A stretch of DNA of 64,000 nt, from positions 3,243,611-3,307,610 of the forward strand of contig JAGMWU010000028.1 in NCBI GenBank assembly GCA_018697195.1, read 5' to 3'. The DNA comes from Certhia americana. Lineage: Eukaryota > Chordata > Aves > Passeriformes > Certhiidae. This document shows positions 1 to 13,041 of this stretch, one piece after another. Position numbers and translations under genes: made by a program. Under the pieces are notes generated by a model, which saw nothing but the letters and a program-made list of their open reading frames with translations, was not told the origin of the DNA and searched no databases. Positions within the stretch are counted from its first letter, which is position 1. Every line of letters begins with the position of its first letter.

Positions 1-308
1 ATTTTGCTCAGAGGAATGCATGTCCAAATTCACAGTTTTATTTTACCAGGTAAGCAATATTCTCACACCCTCTACGTTTTCATACACGTACCCCTAGTTT
101 CCAACTTGTACACAGTTTCCAACTGTGCTCAATTTCTCCCTCACTCTCTTTTCCTAGATGGCAAAGTGTGATAGTTGTAAGAGACAAGGTAAACTCAGCG
201 AGTCCATCAAATGGCAAGGGGAGATGAAGCATTTTTGCAATCTGCTTTGTATTCTGTTGTTCTGTAAACAGCAAGGTGTTTCTGACCCTTCACTCCCAAA
301 CAACACAG
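1..308 (+). other. ZMYM4: ZMYM4 exons for the last MYM-type zinc finger
   Basis: The partial exon 1-49 reads FCSEECMSKFTVLFYQ and stops at a codon boundary before gtaagc. The exon at 158-308 follows in phase 0 with MAKCDSCKRQGKLSE and then an HFCNLLCILLFC motif. The paired Cys residues (CDSC, FCNLLC, FC) are the metal-binding pattern of an MYM/FCS finger, a family that mediates protein contacts. The ATG at 158 is internal coding sequence and not a start, because the reading frame enters from the upstream exon. Confidence 0.9.
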
Positions 309-3300
309 GTAAGGCAGGCTGGAGATGGTATTGCTTTTTGATGTCTGGGGTAGTGAGATGGATGTTTATCTGCAAACTCACTTCAGTGAACTCTTAAAGA
401 TCTGTCTTCTCCTGGGGAGTTGTCTGTTGCTGTTGAGTGGGCTCTGGTTTAGATCACTCTCACTTGAGACTTGTTTCAAACTTCTGTAGGTATGAAATGC
501 AATTGCTTCATGTAGCAAACAAATTCTAAAGAATCTGAACTTGCTTTCAGTCACTTTCATGAAACAAAGACCTGTTTCATTGGGGTAAAACGTACTGATA
601 TCTAGTGCAGACATGTTAAATGTCTAGTTTGTCTTTACAACACCTATAAGGTACGGTAGAATGTTAATGTTTTTTTAACAATCAAGTGGTGAAATTAGTA
701 GACTTAATGGTTTTAAATACAAGCTCCTATAGATGCACCTAAACTAGACCCTTCTGTGCAGTCTGTAGGCATATGAAGAGTTCCCATTTCTGTGTCATTA
801 AGTGTTGGTTCTTGGAAAGTATCAATCCCAAGGTTAACAAGTTCTGAAGCTGTTTCCTTGAGCGGGTGGAATGGGAATGAGGGTAGAATGAAGCCCACTG
901 GAACAGGGACTGTGAGTTTCTGTGGGGAGTAAGACACAAAGGGATGAAAGGCCCACAGAGACAGTGAGAGAAAGAGAAACAAAAGGCAGGAATATCACGG
1001 ATCCTAAAGAGGGGCATAATTTCCTACTGAGTGATGGTGGCTGCAAGAGTGAGGTACCCAAACCCAATGAAATACTTCCTGGAAGGTTTTAATGTGCACC
1101 AGGCCATGTTCAGCTCAGTGCAGATTGTTTCAATTTGGCACACATCTGCTGCTTACATTGGTGGGAGCTCTTTTCCCTTCTTGCTTGGTTTGCTTGTGGA
1201 ACCAGCTCCTGTTTAAACTGAAATTCTGCACCTTGACACCTACATCCCCTTCTCACACAGCAGCCTCTTTCATCTGGAGACAGATCTGAAGGGTGGGGTT
1301 TGTTTCAGAAATGCTTTTTTTCTCAATTATCTTACTGCTTATTCTCATTTTCTTCTGTCCACTGTGTCCAGCAAACCTTTCCATGGCACCAGCCTCCTCC
1401 TCAGGCCCTCCTTCTTTAAGAAAGGACTCAACCCCTGTCATAGCAAACGTGGTGTCCCTTGCAAGCACCCCAGCTGCCCAGCCTACTGTTAACTCCAACA
1501 ATGTTTTACAGGGTAAGGCAGCTGAATACGATGCCTTTACTTTTACATCTCTATTCCTGAACATTTATATTTGCTCAGGGATTTTATTTTTTACTGAGAG
1601 CAGCGGCCACTTCTTCATTATGCTTCACATTAGTGCAGATGACTGCATTTGTCCTTCCTTTATCTAGGTATAAATAATGAATTAAATTTATGTACATACA
1701 TCAGGGAATGCGTTTTAATTGGAATTCTTTTTCTTGACCTTGGCAGAATATGGATTATGGTTCTTGATGATAAGTAGACATGTTATTGTATGGTTTTTTT
1801 CCTTCACAGGTGCAGTTCCTACTGTGACAGCAAAAACAATAGGAGATGTAAGTTTTACAATAGACTTTTCTTAGTTTTGCCTAGATTGTATCAATAACAA
1901 ATTAGGTATCCAAAAATTTGGCACCATCATTTTATAACTAATTTTTGATTGGAACTTAAAATTCATCCAGCTTGCAGAAGCTTTTTAAAAAATGGATAGA
2001 ACTTATGTGATACAGAAGTCTTGTATCCACTGACAGACTGGATGTTTTAAGACAAAACTCATCAGATTGTAGCTCTTGAGGTGCCTGTGATTCCCAAGTA
2101 ATTCACGTGTGGCTTCTGCACTCGAGGCTGCATTTTGTGCCCAGAAGTGGGATAGGATGGCAAAAGGACCAGCCTGGCTGCTGGGACTGACAGCACCAAG
2201 CTCCTGCAGCTTCATTTTCCTTCCCCACTCCCTGGCAGTGTGGTAACAGAGCTGTGGGGAATCACTGCCACCACTTAACCTGGGGATAACTCTGAGAGTT
2301 CCTATTCTTGAGCTCTTTGAGGTATGTGGTGTAACATCTTGCAACTTCCAAAATCAAGAGATGCTTTTATGTAGTTTTAGTTTCTGGAAGACTGACAGCT
2401 TTGCTTTTAGCTGGAGTGCACTTATGGATTAGAGTATGAGTTTTCCCTCTTGAAATAGATCCTATTATTTGAGTGCATGACTGAAAATTACAGTTAGCAG
2501 GACATGGAATTAGTACAAGCATGAATAATCAGTCTGTGTGTATCAGGAAATGATACTGCTGCTGCCAGCATTGCTGTTCATTTTTTACATTTATTTGTTT
2601 TCAGTGGTTTCACATTAGTTTACTCAGTTTTATTGGTGTCTGTATCAACCAGACTTCTAGTCATCGAAAGTATCTTTACATAATTCCTCTTTATATCTCT
2701 GCCATCAGTAATTTTCCAAGGTCAAAAGTTTATAGCAGTTATTTGACTACAGAAACTAAATATTCTTGCAGATTTGTTCACTGCACTGTTAACAAAATTA
2801 GCTTTATTAGCAAAATTAGCTTTAAACAACTTTATTGCTGGATCAGAGTAAATTGAGATGGAGACCAGAAAGCACCAAATAAGCAAGCTTATTTTGCAGT
2901 AGTTTTTCAATAATCATTTTTATCAGCAAATACAGTTATAAATTGTTGAGCTTCCCCTAGAAGAGAACAAACTCTAGTCTTATGTTGTCCTTCAAACCAA
3001 TACTGACTCGACCCTCGTTTGTGTTTTCCAAACAGGCAAGTACCCAGACAGATGCCCTAAAGCTCCCATCATCAAAACCACCCAGGCTTCTGAAAAACAA
3101 AGCTTTATTGTGTAAGCCAATCACCCAGACTAAGGCCACCTCATGCAAACCTCACACACAAAACAAAGAATGCCAGACAGGTGGGTGTCTGATCTGCTCT
3201 TGTTGGAATTGTCTGTACTGCAGTGGAGAGAGTAATACATGATTTATGTAACAGAGTATTTTGGAATGTGTTATAAACCCTTTGCTGCTTTTCAGGTTGT

Positions 3301-6300
3301 TGTATTTTCAAACAATTTTTTGGTTTTTTCTGTTTTTGGTGTAACAGAAGGAGAAGCACCTGCTCAACCCCAGATCATTGTGGTACCTATTCCTGTACCA
3401 GTGTTTGTGCCAGTGCCCCTCCACCTCTACACCCAGTACACACCAGTTCCCCTGGGAATGCCAGTACCTGTAAGTTATGCTGCAGTTCACTACAGAAGGC
3501 AATGGTTTACAGGCTTGTTTTGTGTCCAGCACTGTGTCACTGGGTGTTGTGTCTGCTCATGCAAGTGGTATTTGGAGTCCTGGAAGCCATTTTCCTCCTT
3601 ATAACATCATATTTGGTTTAACATTCTCACACAAAACTGCTAAATTTTAAGGAGAGTACAGAGCTGTCCAGTATGGAGGTATTTTTAAACTACATTTTAG
3701 TAGTCCTGAAATATACATAATGTTAAATGGAAAGGACCTCCCTTGTTTATTTGCTGTTTCCCTTCATGCTTAAGTATGTTCTGATATTTTTCACGTGTTC
3801 CATAGGTACCAGTTCCCATGCTCATCCCAACTACCCCAGATAATGCTGATAAGATCATTGAAAATATTCAGGAAAACAAGGAAAAGATGTCCATTAATCC
3901 ATTTGAAGCTGATCTCCTTCAGATGGCAGAAATGATTGCAGAAGATGCAGAGAGAGAAAAAACACACTCTCATGGTGGTAGGTGGTGGCTTTTAAAAGGG
4001 TATGAAGTGAGGTGAAGGTCATTCCACCACAGAAATTTCCCTTTCCCTGATTCTAGATGCTGATTTGAGTTGTGGTGACAGGAACAGGTTACCAGAAGTA
4101 GAAACCTCCAGATCAGTACATCATATGTTAGAAGGAGGAGTCAAATTCAAGAAGACAGAGCAGTTGCCTTAAAAGAAAATTTTCCTATCAGGCTTTTTAT
4201 GGAGGATTTTTGAAGGGTGATGAAATGTAATGAAAGTGAAACAAGCTGGAAAGAGATAAACAAAATATTCTATGGTCTACAGATGACTCAAATAACAAAC
4301 AGGGAGGGGTGGAAGCCTTTAGAAAAGCAAACCTATGTTAATTCTGCATTTCAGTTTCCCCTGTAATAGCATGACCAAGGTAGAAAGCTGTTAGAACTCC
4401 AGTGGAGGAGAAGGCACAGCATGTGTGTTCATGTAATGATCTAATACATAGGTTTCTGCTGTTCAAAGTATTTTATATTAGTTGTGCAAGCTGTCAGTCA
4501 CGTGTAGATACAGATTTCCTTCTTTTTCTAAAGGATCTCAAACATCTGAGCACGAGCTCTTCCTGGACCCCAAGATATTTGAGAAAGGTCAGTCAGATTT
4601 TTTTATTTTGCAAATGGATTTTAGTCCTGCTTCATCTTTTCTTGCAAACTCCAGGTTCTGCCTTTCCTGTAGCACATGGTCCCTGTGATCCCTCTCGTTG
4701 CAGACCAGGGCAGCACATACAGTGGAGATCTGGAATCAGAAGCAGTGTCCACTCCACACAGCTGGGAGGAGGAGCTGAATCACTACGCCTTACGATCTAA
4801 TGCCCTGCCAGAACCTGATCCAGAACTCAAGCAGTTCTCCAAAGGTGATGTGGAACAGGACCTGGAGGCAGATTTCCCATCAGGTTGGTGTCATGTGAAA
4901 AAGAACTCATTGTTTTATAAAAGCACACAAAATTTTCTGCATGAGCATTGTCCCATTGTCTCCTTGTGTGTTTTCATGTAGTGACAGTGGATGTTTAAAG
5001 CTGCAATAGTTGACCAGCTCTATGAAAAATTACTGGTTTTAGAATATTACTGCTGTCTTTAAAGACAGCGCTCTGCAGAATCCCTGACAGGAGTAGCAGG
5101 AAGTTCTTACTTGCCTCCTTTGAATTCACCTCTTCTGTATTCCTGGGTATAATCCCTGTGAGAGGATCATATCTGCCTGAATAAATACTCCCACTGTTTT
5201 GGGGGCTTTTTTGTCCTGTTAAGAATTTACTATCTTTATAGAACCAGTGCACAGATTGCTTAATTAGTCAAATGTCAGGATTATTTCAATATACAGGTGT
5301 GATTGTCAGCTGTGAGGTGTCCCATAGTATCTCAGTGACAGTGACACTTCTACCTGGGCTGCTAAATCATGTGATTAAACTCTTCATGGTGTTGATTTGA
5401 CTTCAGACTCATTTGACCCTCTCAGTAAAGGACCGGGTTTGCATTCACGTTCACGGGCAAGACGGAGACACAGGGATGGCTTCCCACAGCCAAAGAGACG
5501 GGTAAGGAAGTACTTCTGGAACACAAATCCCTTACATTTTGAAATAACAACATTATGTGCCTTAATCTAACCCTCCATGGATGAGGAGCTGATTAAGTGC
5601 TGCTTTGTTTGGATGTCTTTGCTTGCCTGTAGGGACGGAAGAAGTCTGTAGTTGCTGTGGAGCCCCGGAGTCTGATGCAGGGTTCCTACCCTGGCTGCTC
5701 TGTTTCTGGGATGACCCTGAAGTACATGTATGGGGTAAACGCCTGGAAAAACTGGGTCCAGTGGAAAAATGCACAGGAGGAGCAAGGGGACCTGAAGTTT
5801 TCAGGTAAATTTCTCTCTCAGTGGAAACAGGAATACTTAGATGAAGAGCATTTGGCTTGATTCATTGTTCAAGTTAAAATTAGTATTAGATATCACAGTT
5901 TTGCAATACCCATGAGTGGAGAACAGATTTTATAGAATTCTGTCTTGCATCTTTCCATGCATTAAAAAAATCATAGCTATTACATTCTTAATTGATCTGT
6001 TTCCTTTAAAAAAAGTCTCTAAAACATTAGAAATCTCTACTTTGCCTTCCTCTGCAAGCAGTAGCTCTTAATTTGTAGCACAGATGCTTTATGCAGTGCA
6101 GCTTTTCTGAGCTATTATAGAACCATGAAATTACAGATTTATCAGGCCACAATTTGAAGTTGACAACACCAACTTGGCCCCATCCATTTTATCTGTGGCT
6201 GGCACATTCCCAGAGTATTTGTTAGTCAGCAGAACTGTTTGCTATAAAAAAATTGTGTGATCCAACATCAAAATCTTAACACCTTATTTCTAGGCTTCAT

Positions 6301-9300
6301 AGCTGGAAAGAAATATTTCAAAAGTCTGCCCATTCTGTGCTGCAACCCTGCTTGAACTAACTTTATTCCTCCTCATGTCTCACAAGGGTGATAGATAATA
6401 ATGACAATTAAATACAATTTTGTTTATTTTTCTAATGATGAATTACTGCATTTTTTTTTACAAAAGCTGAACAGGACTGGGATTTGGCAGTGTCGAAGTA
6501 CCGTCTTCCCTGGTCTCAGATCTTACATCATTGCACTGAGTTTTGTGGGCAAATTTTCAGAGTCAAGCAGAGAATTTAAATTAGGAATAGAATTGAGCTC
6601 TTAGGGAATGGTGAGGAAGAGAGCAAACTATAATAAGTACTTTTGCAATCTAAAGAACTAAGCATGGCAGGACTTAGATAAGGAAGACCCCCAAAGGGAA
6701 AAAATCTAGTTAGGATGAGATCTGCTTTTTCATCTCTTACTTGGAATTTTTGTCGTGACTCCATGGGAGCAGCTGGGATTTATTTCCCAGAAGAGGAGTA
6801 TTCATGTGAGTTACTATGTTTTCTTCTTGAGGCCAAGGAAGTAAATATTACAGTCATTTCCAGAAAACTCTGCCCAATCCCAGAAAGATTCCCTGCTTAT
6901 TCCCAAGCAGGCACTTCTGAGGTGTGGAGCAGCCAAGCCTGGTAATTTCATTGCAGATCATTTGATCAATCAATTCCTGGTTGTTCTGCTTCCCTTTCCA
7001 AACCCCCTGCACATCCCATTGAACACTTCCTTCCTTCTTCTTTCAAGAAGTAGGATATGCTGCACTCAGCTCATGTCCAGAAATACTCAGGGCCATTCTC
7101 TGACTCTGGTGAGTCTCTCACTCCCCTAAGTCCAGCTGGAGGGGTGAAACCCATTTATCAGCCCCAGGCTGCCTCTAACTCATTGCAGCCACTGCTGTCC
7201 CACATTTTGGGTTCAGCAGACTTCCAAACATTTACATTTCTGGGCTCTGAATTCCTGCAGCCTTGGTACTCATTGTAATGTTTATACTGATTGCACATGC
7301 AGCTGGTCCGGGTTTTAGTGGCCAAATCATTCAGATCTCAGCCAACAGATAGGAAAGAGTTCCCCATTTAGTCATGCAGGGTAATTCATGTATGAGACAG
7401 GAATTTAGGAGTTCTGCCTACATGAAATAATAAAGAATGTGGAGAGATTGAATGTGCTGAATTGATTTTTCTAATCATTTCCTCGGCCCCAGTTCATCCT
7501 GTGAAGCTCAAGGAAGACATTCTCTCATGCACATTTGCTGAGCTGAGTTTTGGCTTGTGCCAGTTTATTCAAGAGGTGCGGAGACCAAATGGAGAAAAAT
7601 ATGACCCTGACAGCATCTTATACTTGTGCCTTGGAATTCAGCAGGTAATTCTGGTTAACTCTGGTAACTCAGGTAACTCTGCTGAGAGCATAGAGAACTT
7701 GCTCTGGTCACTTATGGGACATCCACAGTCCCACAGAACAGCTTGGGCTTTATAGAGAAGGAAAGAACGTCTCTTTTTTGTGTTTCATTGTTTGCCTTAG
7801 TCCCATAAGGGACCCATTTTTCTGGATTATCTTATGGTCACAGTGACCAAATTCTTCTTATAGATCCTTATAGAAATATGATGTGGGGGCTGAGTGTTTC
7901 TACCTAGACACAAGTACTTGGATTTGGAACTTATTTGATCATTTTTCATGTGTAGGAAATTTGCTCCTCAGAAATCCTTGTTTTAAGATGGAATGGTTTA
8001 GATCTAAAGTAATTGCACAATGCACTTCCAATATATAACTTTATGTGGAAGAGGTTGCCCAGGAAGGATTCTCAGTGACAAGACAGATACTTGTTGTGTT
8101 GGCAATATTTACAGAGAAAATACATTGGGAATAACTGCATTGTAATTAGTGAATCCTAAGAGTAATGGAGTAAGTCTTTATTACCAGCCTTGCAACAGTA
8201 GCAGTACAAACCTAGAATAATGCTAATTTGTGTTTAAAACACAATGTTCAGTACATTTCTGTGTCCTTTAGAACAGCCTGCTTGGTACGTTCTGAAACAG
8301 TCATTTTGAGATAAAGTCAAAAGCTATTTTGACACAAAACCTATTTAATTTTATATGGAATTATCTTAATTTTTTTTCCTTGCTTCCTTGCTATACTTGG
8401 ACAAAATGTAGAAAGAGTTAAAATTCAAAGTGCCATTGATAAGTTCTAGGAGTATCAGATATTTTTGTGTCACAGTTTTGACTTATTTATTGATACAAAC
8501 TCCTGACTTTTAGAAAACCTTTTAAACTGCTCCTTGACAAGTTTAAGGAACTTTTCTCCCTTGATGCTGCAAGTTGAGCAATTTCAGCAGCCTGTGTCTC
8601 TTGTCAGGAGGTATTAACATGTAAAGTTCTTTTCAACAGAAAAATACTCAATAACTATTCTGGTTTTTATAGGCAGACCCTTTTATGAATATTAAAGAGG
8701 AAGATAATTTTGCAGAAAACAGCTCTAGAACTTGAAATACTAACCATAGTTCTTACCTAGAGCTCTCAAACTGAAGTGGTTCCAGTCCCTGCAGAAAATT
8801 TGATTTGCTGTCTTACTGGAAATTTCACCAAAATGTTTGGCCCCATATGACACTGGGACATAAGAAAGGAAAAGAATTTGATGTGTTGTATCTTCTCTAC
8901 AATGTTATATAATCATAAACTGTTTGTCTTCCTGTTGTTTTCTCTTGTAGTACCTGTTTGAGAATGGTAGAATAGATAACATTTTCACCGAGCCCTATTC
9001 CAGGTTTATGATTGAACTTACAAAACTTTTGAAAATCTGGGAGCCTACAATTCTTCCAAATGGTAGGACAATTCTTTTATGTAGCTGCATGACAAAGCTG
9101 TATTATAAATTAATATTTTCTCAGGGAGAGAATGTGATCTGAGTCTCTTACATTAGTCTCCCCTCTCTACACCATGGATTTTATGTCTGTTTCTACCACT
9201 CATGATTACACTTAAATGAATCTTTGCCTCTGATCAGTCCTTGGAAAGAAAGGATTCCCATTCTGGTACTCAACACATTCTTTTTTCTTCCATAAATTTA

Positions 9301-12300
9301 ATTCTTTTTAATACAAGTAGCCAGAATTTACTACTGTATTGGAGATGAGGTACTGCAAAGTCTGTGTACAGTTGTACTGATATTTCCCTCTTAGTGCTGG
9401 AAATACTCTTGGTGATTTTAGAGATCACGTCGGCAAATGATTGGAATCTTGTCTCAACTCCAAATTAAGACTTCCCAAATTCTGCGGATACTTTAAATTA
9501 ATTTTCAAGCCTGATTATGTGGTTTATAGAGCTGTAAACCAGCCCTGTGAGCACACAGCATCAGTGAAACTTGAGTAATATTGGCAACAACAAATTTCTT
9601 CTAAGCCCCCATATCTCCCTTTCCTAACTGATTTACAGTAATCACAATGGGCTATTTATACACAAAATGGGACATTTTAAGCTCAAATTTCACATTGTAG
9701 GAATTACACATCATTGCAGTTGGCTGTCTGTGGTTCAGTCCAGTGAAATTAGAACTTAGTGAGAATCTGCTGGTGTCTGCAGCTCCTTTTTATCCTTCTC
9801 TTCAGGTATTGGGAGATCATGCTGTTCCACAGCTTGGTTCTCCGTGCTCCCTCTTATGTTTGTGCATGCAATATTCTGGTTTTATTGGATTACAGTTGCT
9901 GATGATAGGTGTGAATTGGATTTGATGTGTGGTTCATTAACAGAGGTTAGCTGAATTGCTCTTTATGCATAAATATTTTCTTTTTTCTTTGCCCATTCTC
10001 TGTAGGTTATATGTTCTCAAGAATTGAAGAGGAACACTTGTGGGAATGTAAGCAACTGGGTGCATATTCCCCCATCGTTTTGTTGAACACCCTTCTGTTC
10101 TTCAACACCAAATACTTCCAACTAAAGAATGTCAGTGAGCACCTGAAACTGTCCTTTGCCCATGTTATGAGGCGCACCCGAACTCTGAAGTATAATACTA
10201 AGATGACATATTTACGTTTTTTCCCACCCTTTCAAAAACAAGAGGTAGAATCAGGTGAGTGCTCTCTGATCTCTGATCACTGCTTGGTGTTTGGGCAGTC
10301 ACATTTGTGTGGTCTGAATTACAGAATCAGAGAATTCTTTGATTTTGTACTGTCTGCTTCTCTTTTAAAAAGGACTGGGGAGAAATGTGTTCTGCAGTAA
10401 GCAGAGCTAAGAATATGCTGTTATCCTGAATATATTTGTAGTATTTTTCACTGCTTTAAAGAGAAATTATGAATGAGCCAAGGCACCCAGGAAAAACTTT
10501 CAAAGGAGGAGTCACAGATTTGGTTGTGAATTTGTTGAATAGTCTTTCATGACATCCTCAGCTTGCATAAAGCTCTATTAATACTGCAAGAGTTAAAGGC
10601 CTTTTCTGAAGTCCTTTTCTCAGCACTTCATAATCTTGGGTTTTGCAGGTCCAGACCTTTATTGTGCCTTTTTAATTCCCATATTTGTCCTGGGACTGTG
10701 TGGAGAACAGACCAAGCAGCCCCAGTGGAGAACAACAATATGGGGCTTGCACTCAGAGGCAAAGACACACAGATTTTTGTTCTCAGTTAATTTTGGTATT
10801 TGGGAAAGGGAAATATTTGATCCTTTTGTCTTCTTCAGTTCATAGTTCCAGTGCATTACATGAATTTGTCTTTAATAAGTAAAATGATATCCTCCATATT
10901 TTCCTGCTAGCTCGTGTGGGTTTTCTAGATGAGGAATGGGCTGTGGACCTGGCAATCCTTTGCCCACCCAGCAGATCACACCAGGTGACCATGGCTGGAT
11001 GGTGACACATGACAGAACCAGTTCAAGGAGTGGGTTTGGGTGATGCAGAATCATCACTGGGTGCTGGGCTGAGACACCAGGCCTTGTTTCTGAAGATGCT
11101 GCTTTTCACTGAACTTCTGTGATGCCATTTTTTTTGTATCCAGATAAGTTATCAGTAGGCAAAAGGAAACGCAGTGAAGATGAGGAGGTTACAACAGCAG
11201 TGGAAATGGCTGAAAACACAGATAATCCCCTCCGGTGTCCAGTCCGACTTTATGAATTTTACTTATCAAAGTGGTAAGTGACAGAACTTGAATTTGGATC
11301 TGTGTTTAGACTAGAACAGGCATTTGGGCAAGGAGCCCACTCAGACCTTCCATGCCTGTGCTGTGGTTCCTCTCCCAGTTCCCAATCCCTCAGTGGGAGC
11401 AGAACAAGGAATTCCAACAGCAGCACTGCTGTGAGACCCCCAAACAGATTTTTTTTGGTTTGTTGGTGTTGAGCGAAAAACAGAGTTATAGAGAGAGATG
11501 TATTCTTTAAATAAATAAATTCTTTGATATAAATGTGAGACATTTATGATGTCCATGCCCATGGCATTCTCATCTCCCTTAATTCCTGTACACCATCCTT
11601 GTTGTGAGGAGATTACAGTTAATACCCAAGGTATTATTTCACATCATTGTGAAATAGTGTAGGAGAAGTGTGAATTAGGTAAAACTCCTGATAAATTTTG
11701 CCTACTGAGACATGAGATTAACTTGTGTTTAGGAGTTAGAAAGGAGACCATAGTAAGGACAGAGACATAAATCATTTTTCTCCCCTGTTTCTATATAAAC
11801 TTCAGTTAGATCCTTGAGCATGTGGAAGATGATGTTCTTCTCTCTTCAAAGAAAATACACATGCAAAATGAAACAGCATCTCATTAGTGTCAGCTGAAAC
11901 TCAGATAAATCATCCTCAGAAATGTACCTACTGAGCTTACTACAAATATCCCATTACTGAGGCAGAGACAGGCATGCAGCTATCCAGGCTCTCCCTTTTC
12001 TTACCTTCCTTGTCTTCACTGACACATTATTAGAAGCTTTTAGTTGTTCTTGGGCTGGGAAAGCATTTTGATATTTCATAGCTGAGCCTCTGCAGTAGCG
12101 CAGGCAGCAGTACAAATTCCCTTTGCTGTTTTGGTGTGATTATCACAACACCAGGCAGGAGGGATCCTGGCTCTAGAGACTTTGGAACCCTACCAGAGTC
12201 TGGAAGCTACCTTGGAGTCAGTCAGGCTTTCAAGCAGATGGGTTTAGCATTGCAGCATGGCCAGGCAAGCTGGGATTTAGTTTCACTCCTTAGAACCACA

Positions 12301-13041
12301 CCTTAGAATCATTTAGGTTCAAAAAGCCCTCTAAGCTTATCAAATTCAGCTGTTCCCCCAGCACTGCCAAGGACACTACAACCCATGTCCCCAAGAGCCA
12401 CCTCCACATGGGACAGGGACTCCCACCACTGCCCTGGGCAACCCTTTCAGTGAAGAAATTTTCATCAATATCCAGTCTAAGCCTTGAGGCCATTTCCACT
12501 TGTCCACATTATGCAGCAATTCTGGAATCCCAGAACCAGTTTCACTTAGAGATTGCACATCAAATGCATTTATCACTACCATTAATAGGATTACACTGAA
12601 GAACTGCTGCTCTAAAGAAGTTACTTTTATTTTCTTTGTTTCTTTACAAGCAACTAATGATGAGTGACCAGCAGTCAAGTGAGAAACACCTTAACTGTTC
12701 CCTAGGAGGAAGGGGGAGACAGTGTTGCTATGTCAACAGGACTTTGATTTCTTTGATGACTCTCTCTTAAACTTTTGGTAAGATTGTAAATGCAGCCCGA
12801 TGTTCCTAAACCTTGTTTCCTTTCCCTGGGCAGTTCTGAAAGCGTGAAGCAGAGGAGTGATGTTTTCTACCTGCAGCCTGAACGTTCCTGTGTTCCCAAC
12901 AGCCCCATATGGTATTCCACATTGCCAATAGACCCAGGAACCTTGGACATCATGTTAACACGGATTCTTATGGTGAGGGAGGTACATGAAGAACTTGCCA
13001 AAGTCAAATCAGAGGACTCTGATATTGAATTATCAGATTAA
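1..13041 (+). CDS. ZMYM4: ZMYM4, zinc finger MYM-type protein 4 (C-terminal half, 5' end outside window)
   Basis: Sixteen exons join in frame to give about 722 residues ending in SDIELSD and TAA. Exons: 1-49, 158-308, 1372-1512, 1810-1847, 3036-3180, 3348-3469, 3806-3977, 4534-4587, 4704-4883, 5407-5501, 5633-5804, 7493-7644, 8951-9062, 10006-10254, 11144-11273, 12834-13041. All junctions are GT-AG and every phase closes. The protein matches my memory of vertebrate ZMYM4 along its length: last MYM zinc finger, Thr/Lys-rich linker, a Pro/Val-rich run (VPIPVPVFVPVPLHLYTQ), an acidic segment, a basic Arg/Lys stretch and the DUF3504 domain. ZMYM4 is a nuclear protein of the ZMYM2/3/4 family, linked to chromatin and cell-morphology control. 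One exon that I recall from human between the exons ending at 5804 and starting at 7493 is not evident; skipping it keeps the frame (phase 1 to 1). Identification is firm; exact isoform use is not. Confidence 0.96.
5407..5804 (+). other. ZMYM4: ZMYM4 exons with basic nuclear-localisation stretch
   Basis: The exon at 5407-5501 encodes a run rich in Arg and His (SRSRARRRHRDGFPQPKRR). It splices in phase 0 to 5633-5804, which opens GRKKS and continues into VNAWKNWVQWKNA. The split basic cluster is a plausible bipartite nuclear localisation signal just before the DUF3504 domain. The 5633-5804 exon ends with one base of the next codon, which 7493 completes. Confidence 0.8.
7493..13041 (+). other. 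ZMYM4: ZMYM4 DUF3504 (Crypton tyrosine-recombinase-derived) domain exons
   Basis: Five exons (7493-7644, 8951-9062, 10006-10254, 11144-11273, 12834-13041) encode the C-terminal domain. Landmarks are DILSCTFAELSFGLCQFIQE, YDPDSILYLCLGIQQYLFEN, the long exon with YMFSRIEEEHLWECKQLGAY, then CPVRLYEFYLSKC and DVFYLQPERSCVPNSPIWYS. In ZMYM2, ZMYM3, ZMYM4 and QRICH1 this region is known to descend from the tyrosine recombinase of Crypton transposons, with catalytic residues lost. It is complete here, so the C terminus of this copy looks functional. Confidence 0.9.
12295..12485 (-). repeat. CR1 LINE 3'-tail fragment in the last ZMYM4 intron
   Basis: The + strand shows the antisense of a degraded CR1 tail. 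Recognisable blocks are AGAATCATTTAGGTT, CCCCAGCACTGCCAAGG, ACCCATGTCCCCAAGAGCCA, GGGCAACCCTTTCAGTGAAG and AATATCCAGTCTAAG. The element is 5'-truncated, as CR1 copies usually are in birds, and lies well clear of the splice sites at 11273 and 12834. Confidence 0.75.

Noticed and set aside
158..160. ATG at 158 as a translation start
   Set aside because: It follows a splice acceptor, and the upstream exon 1-49 enters in the same frame with MYM-finger sequence.
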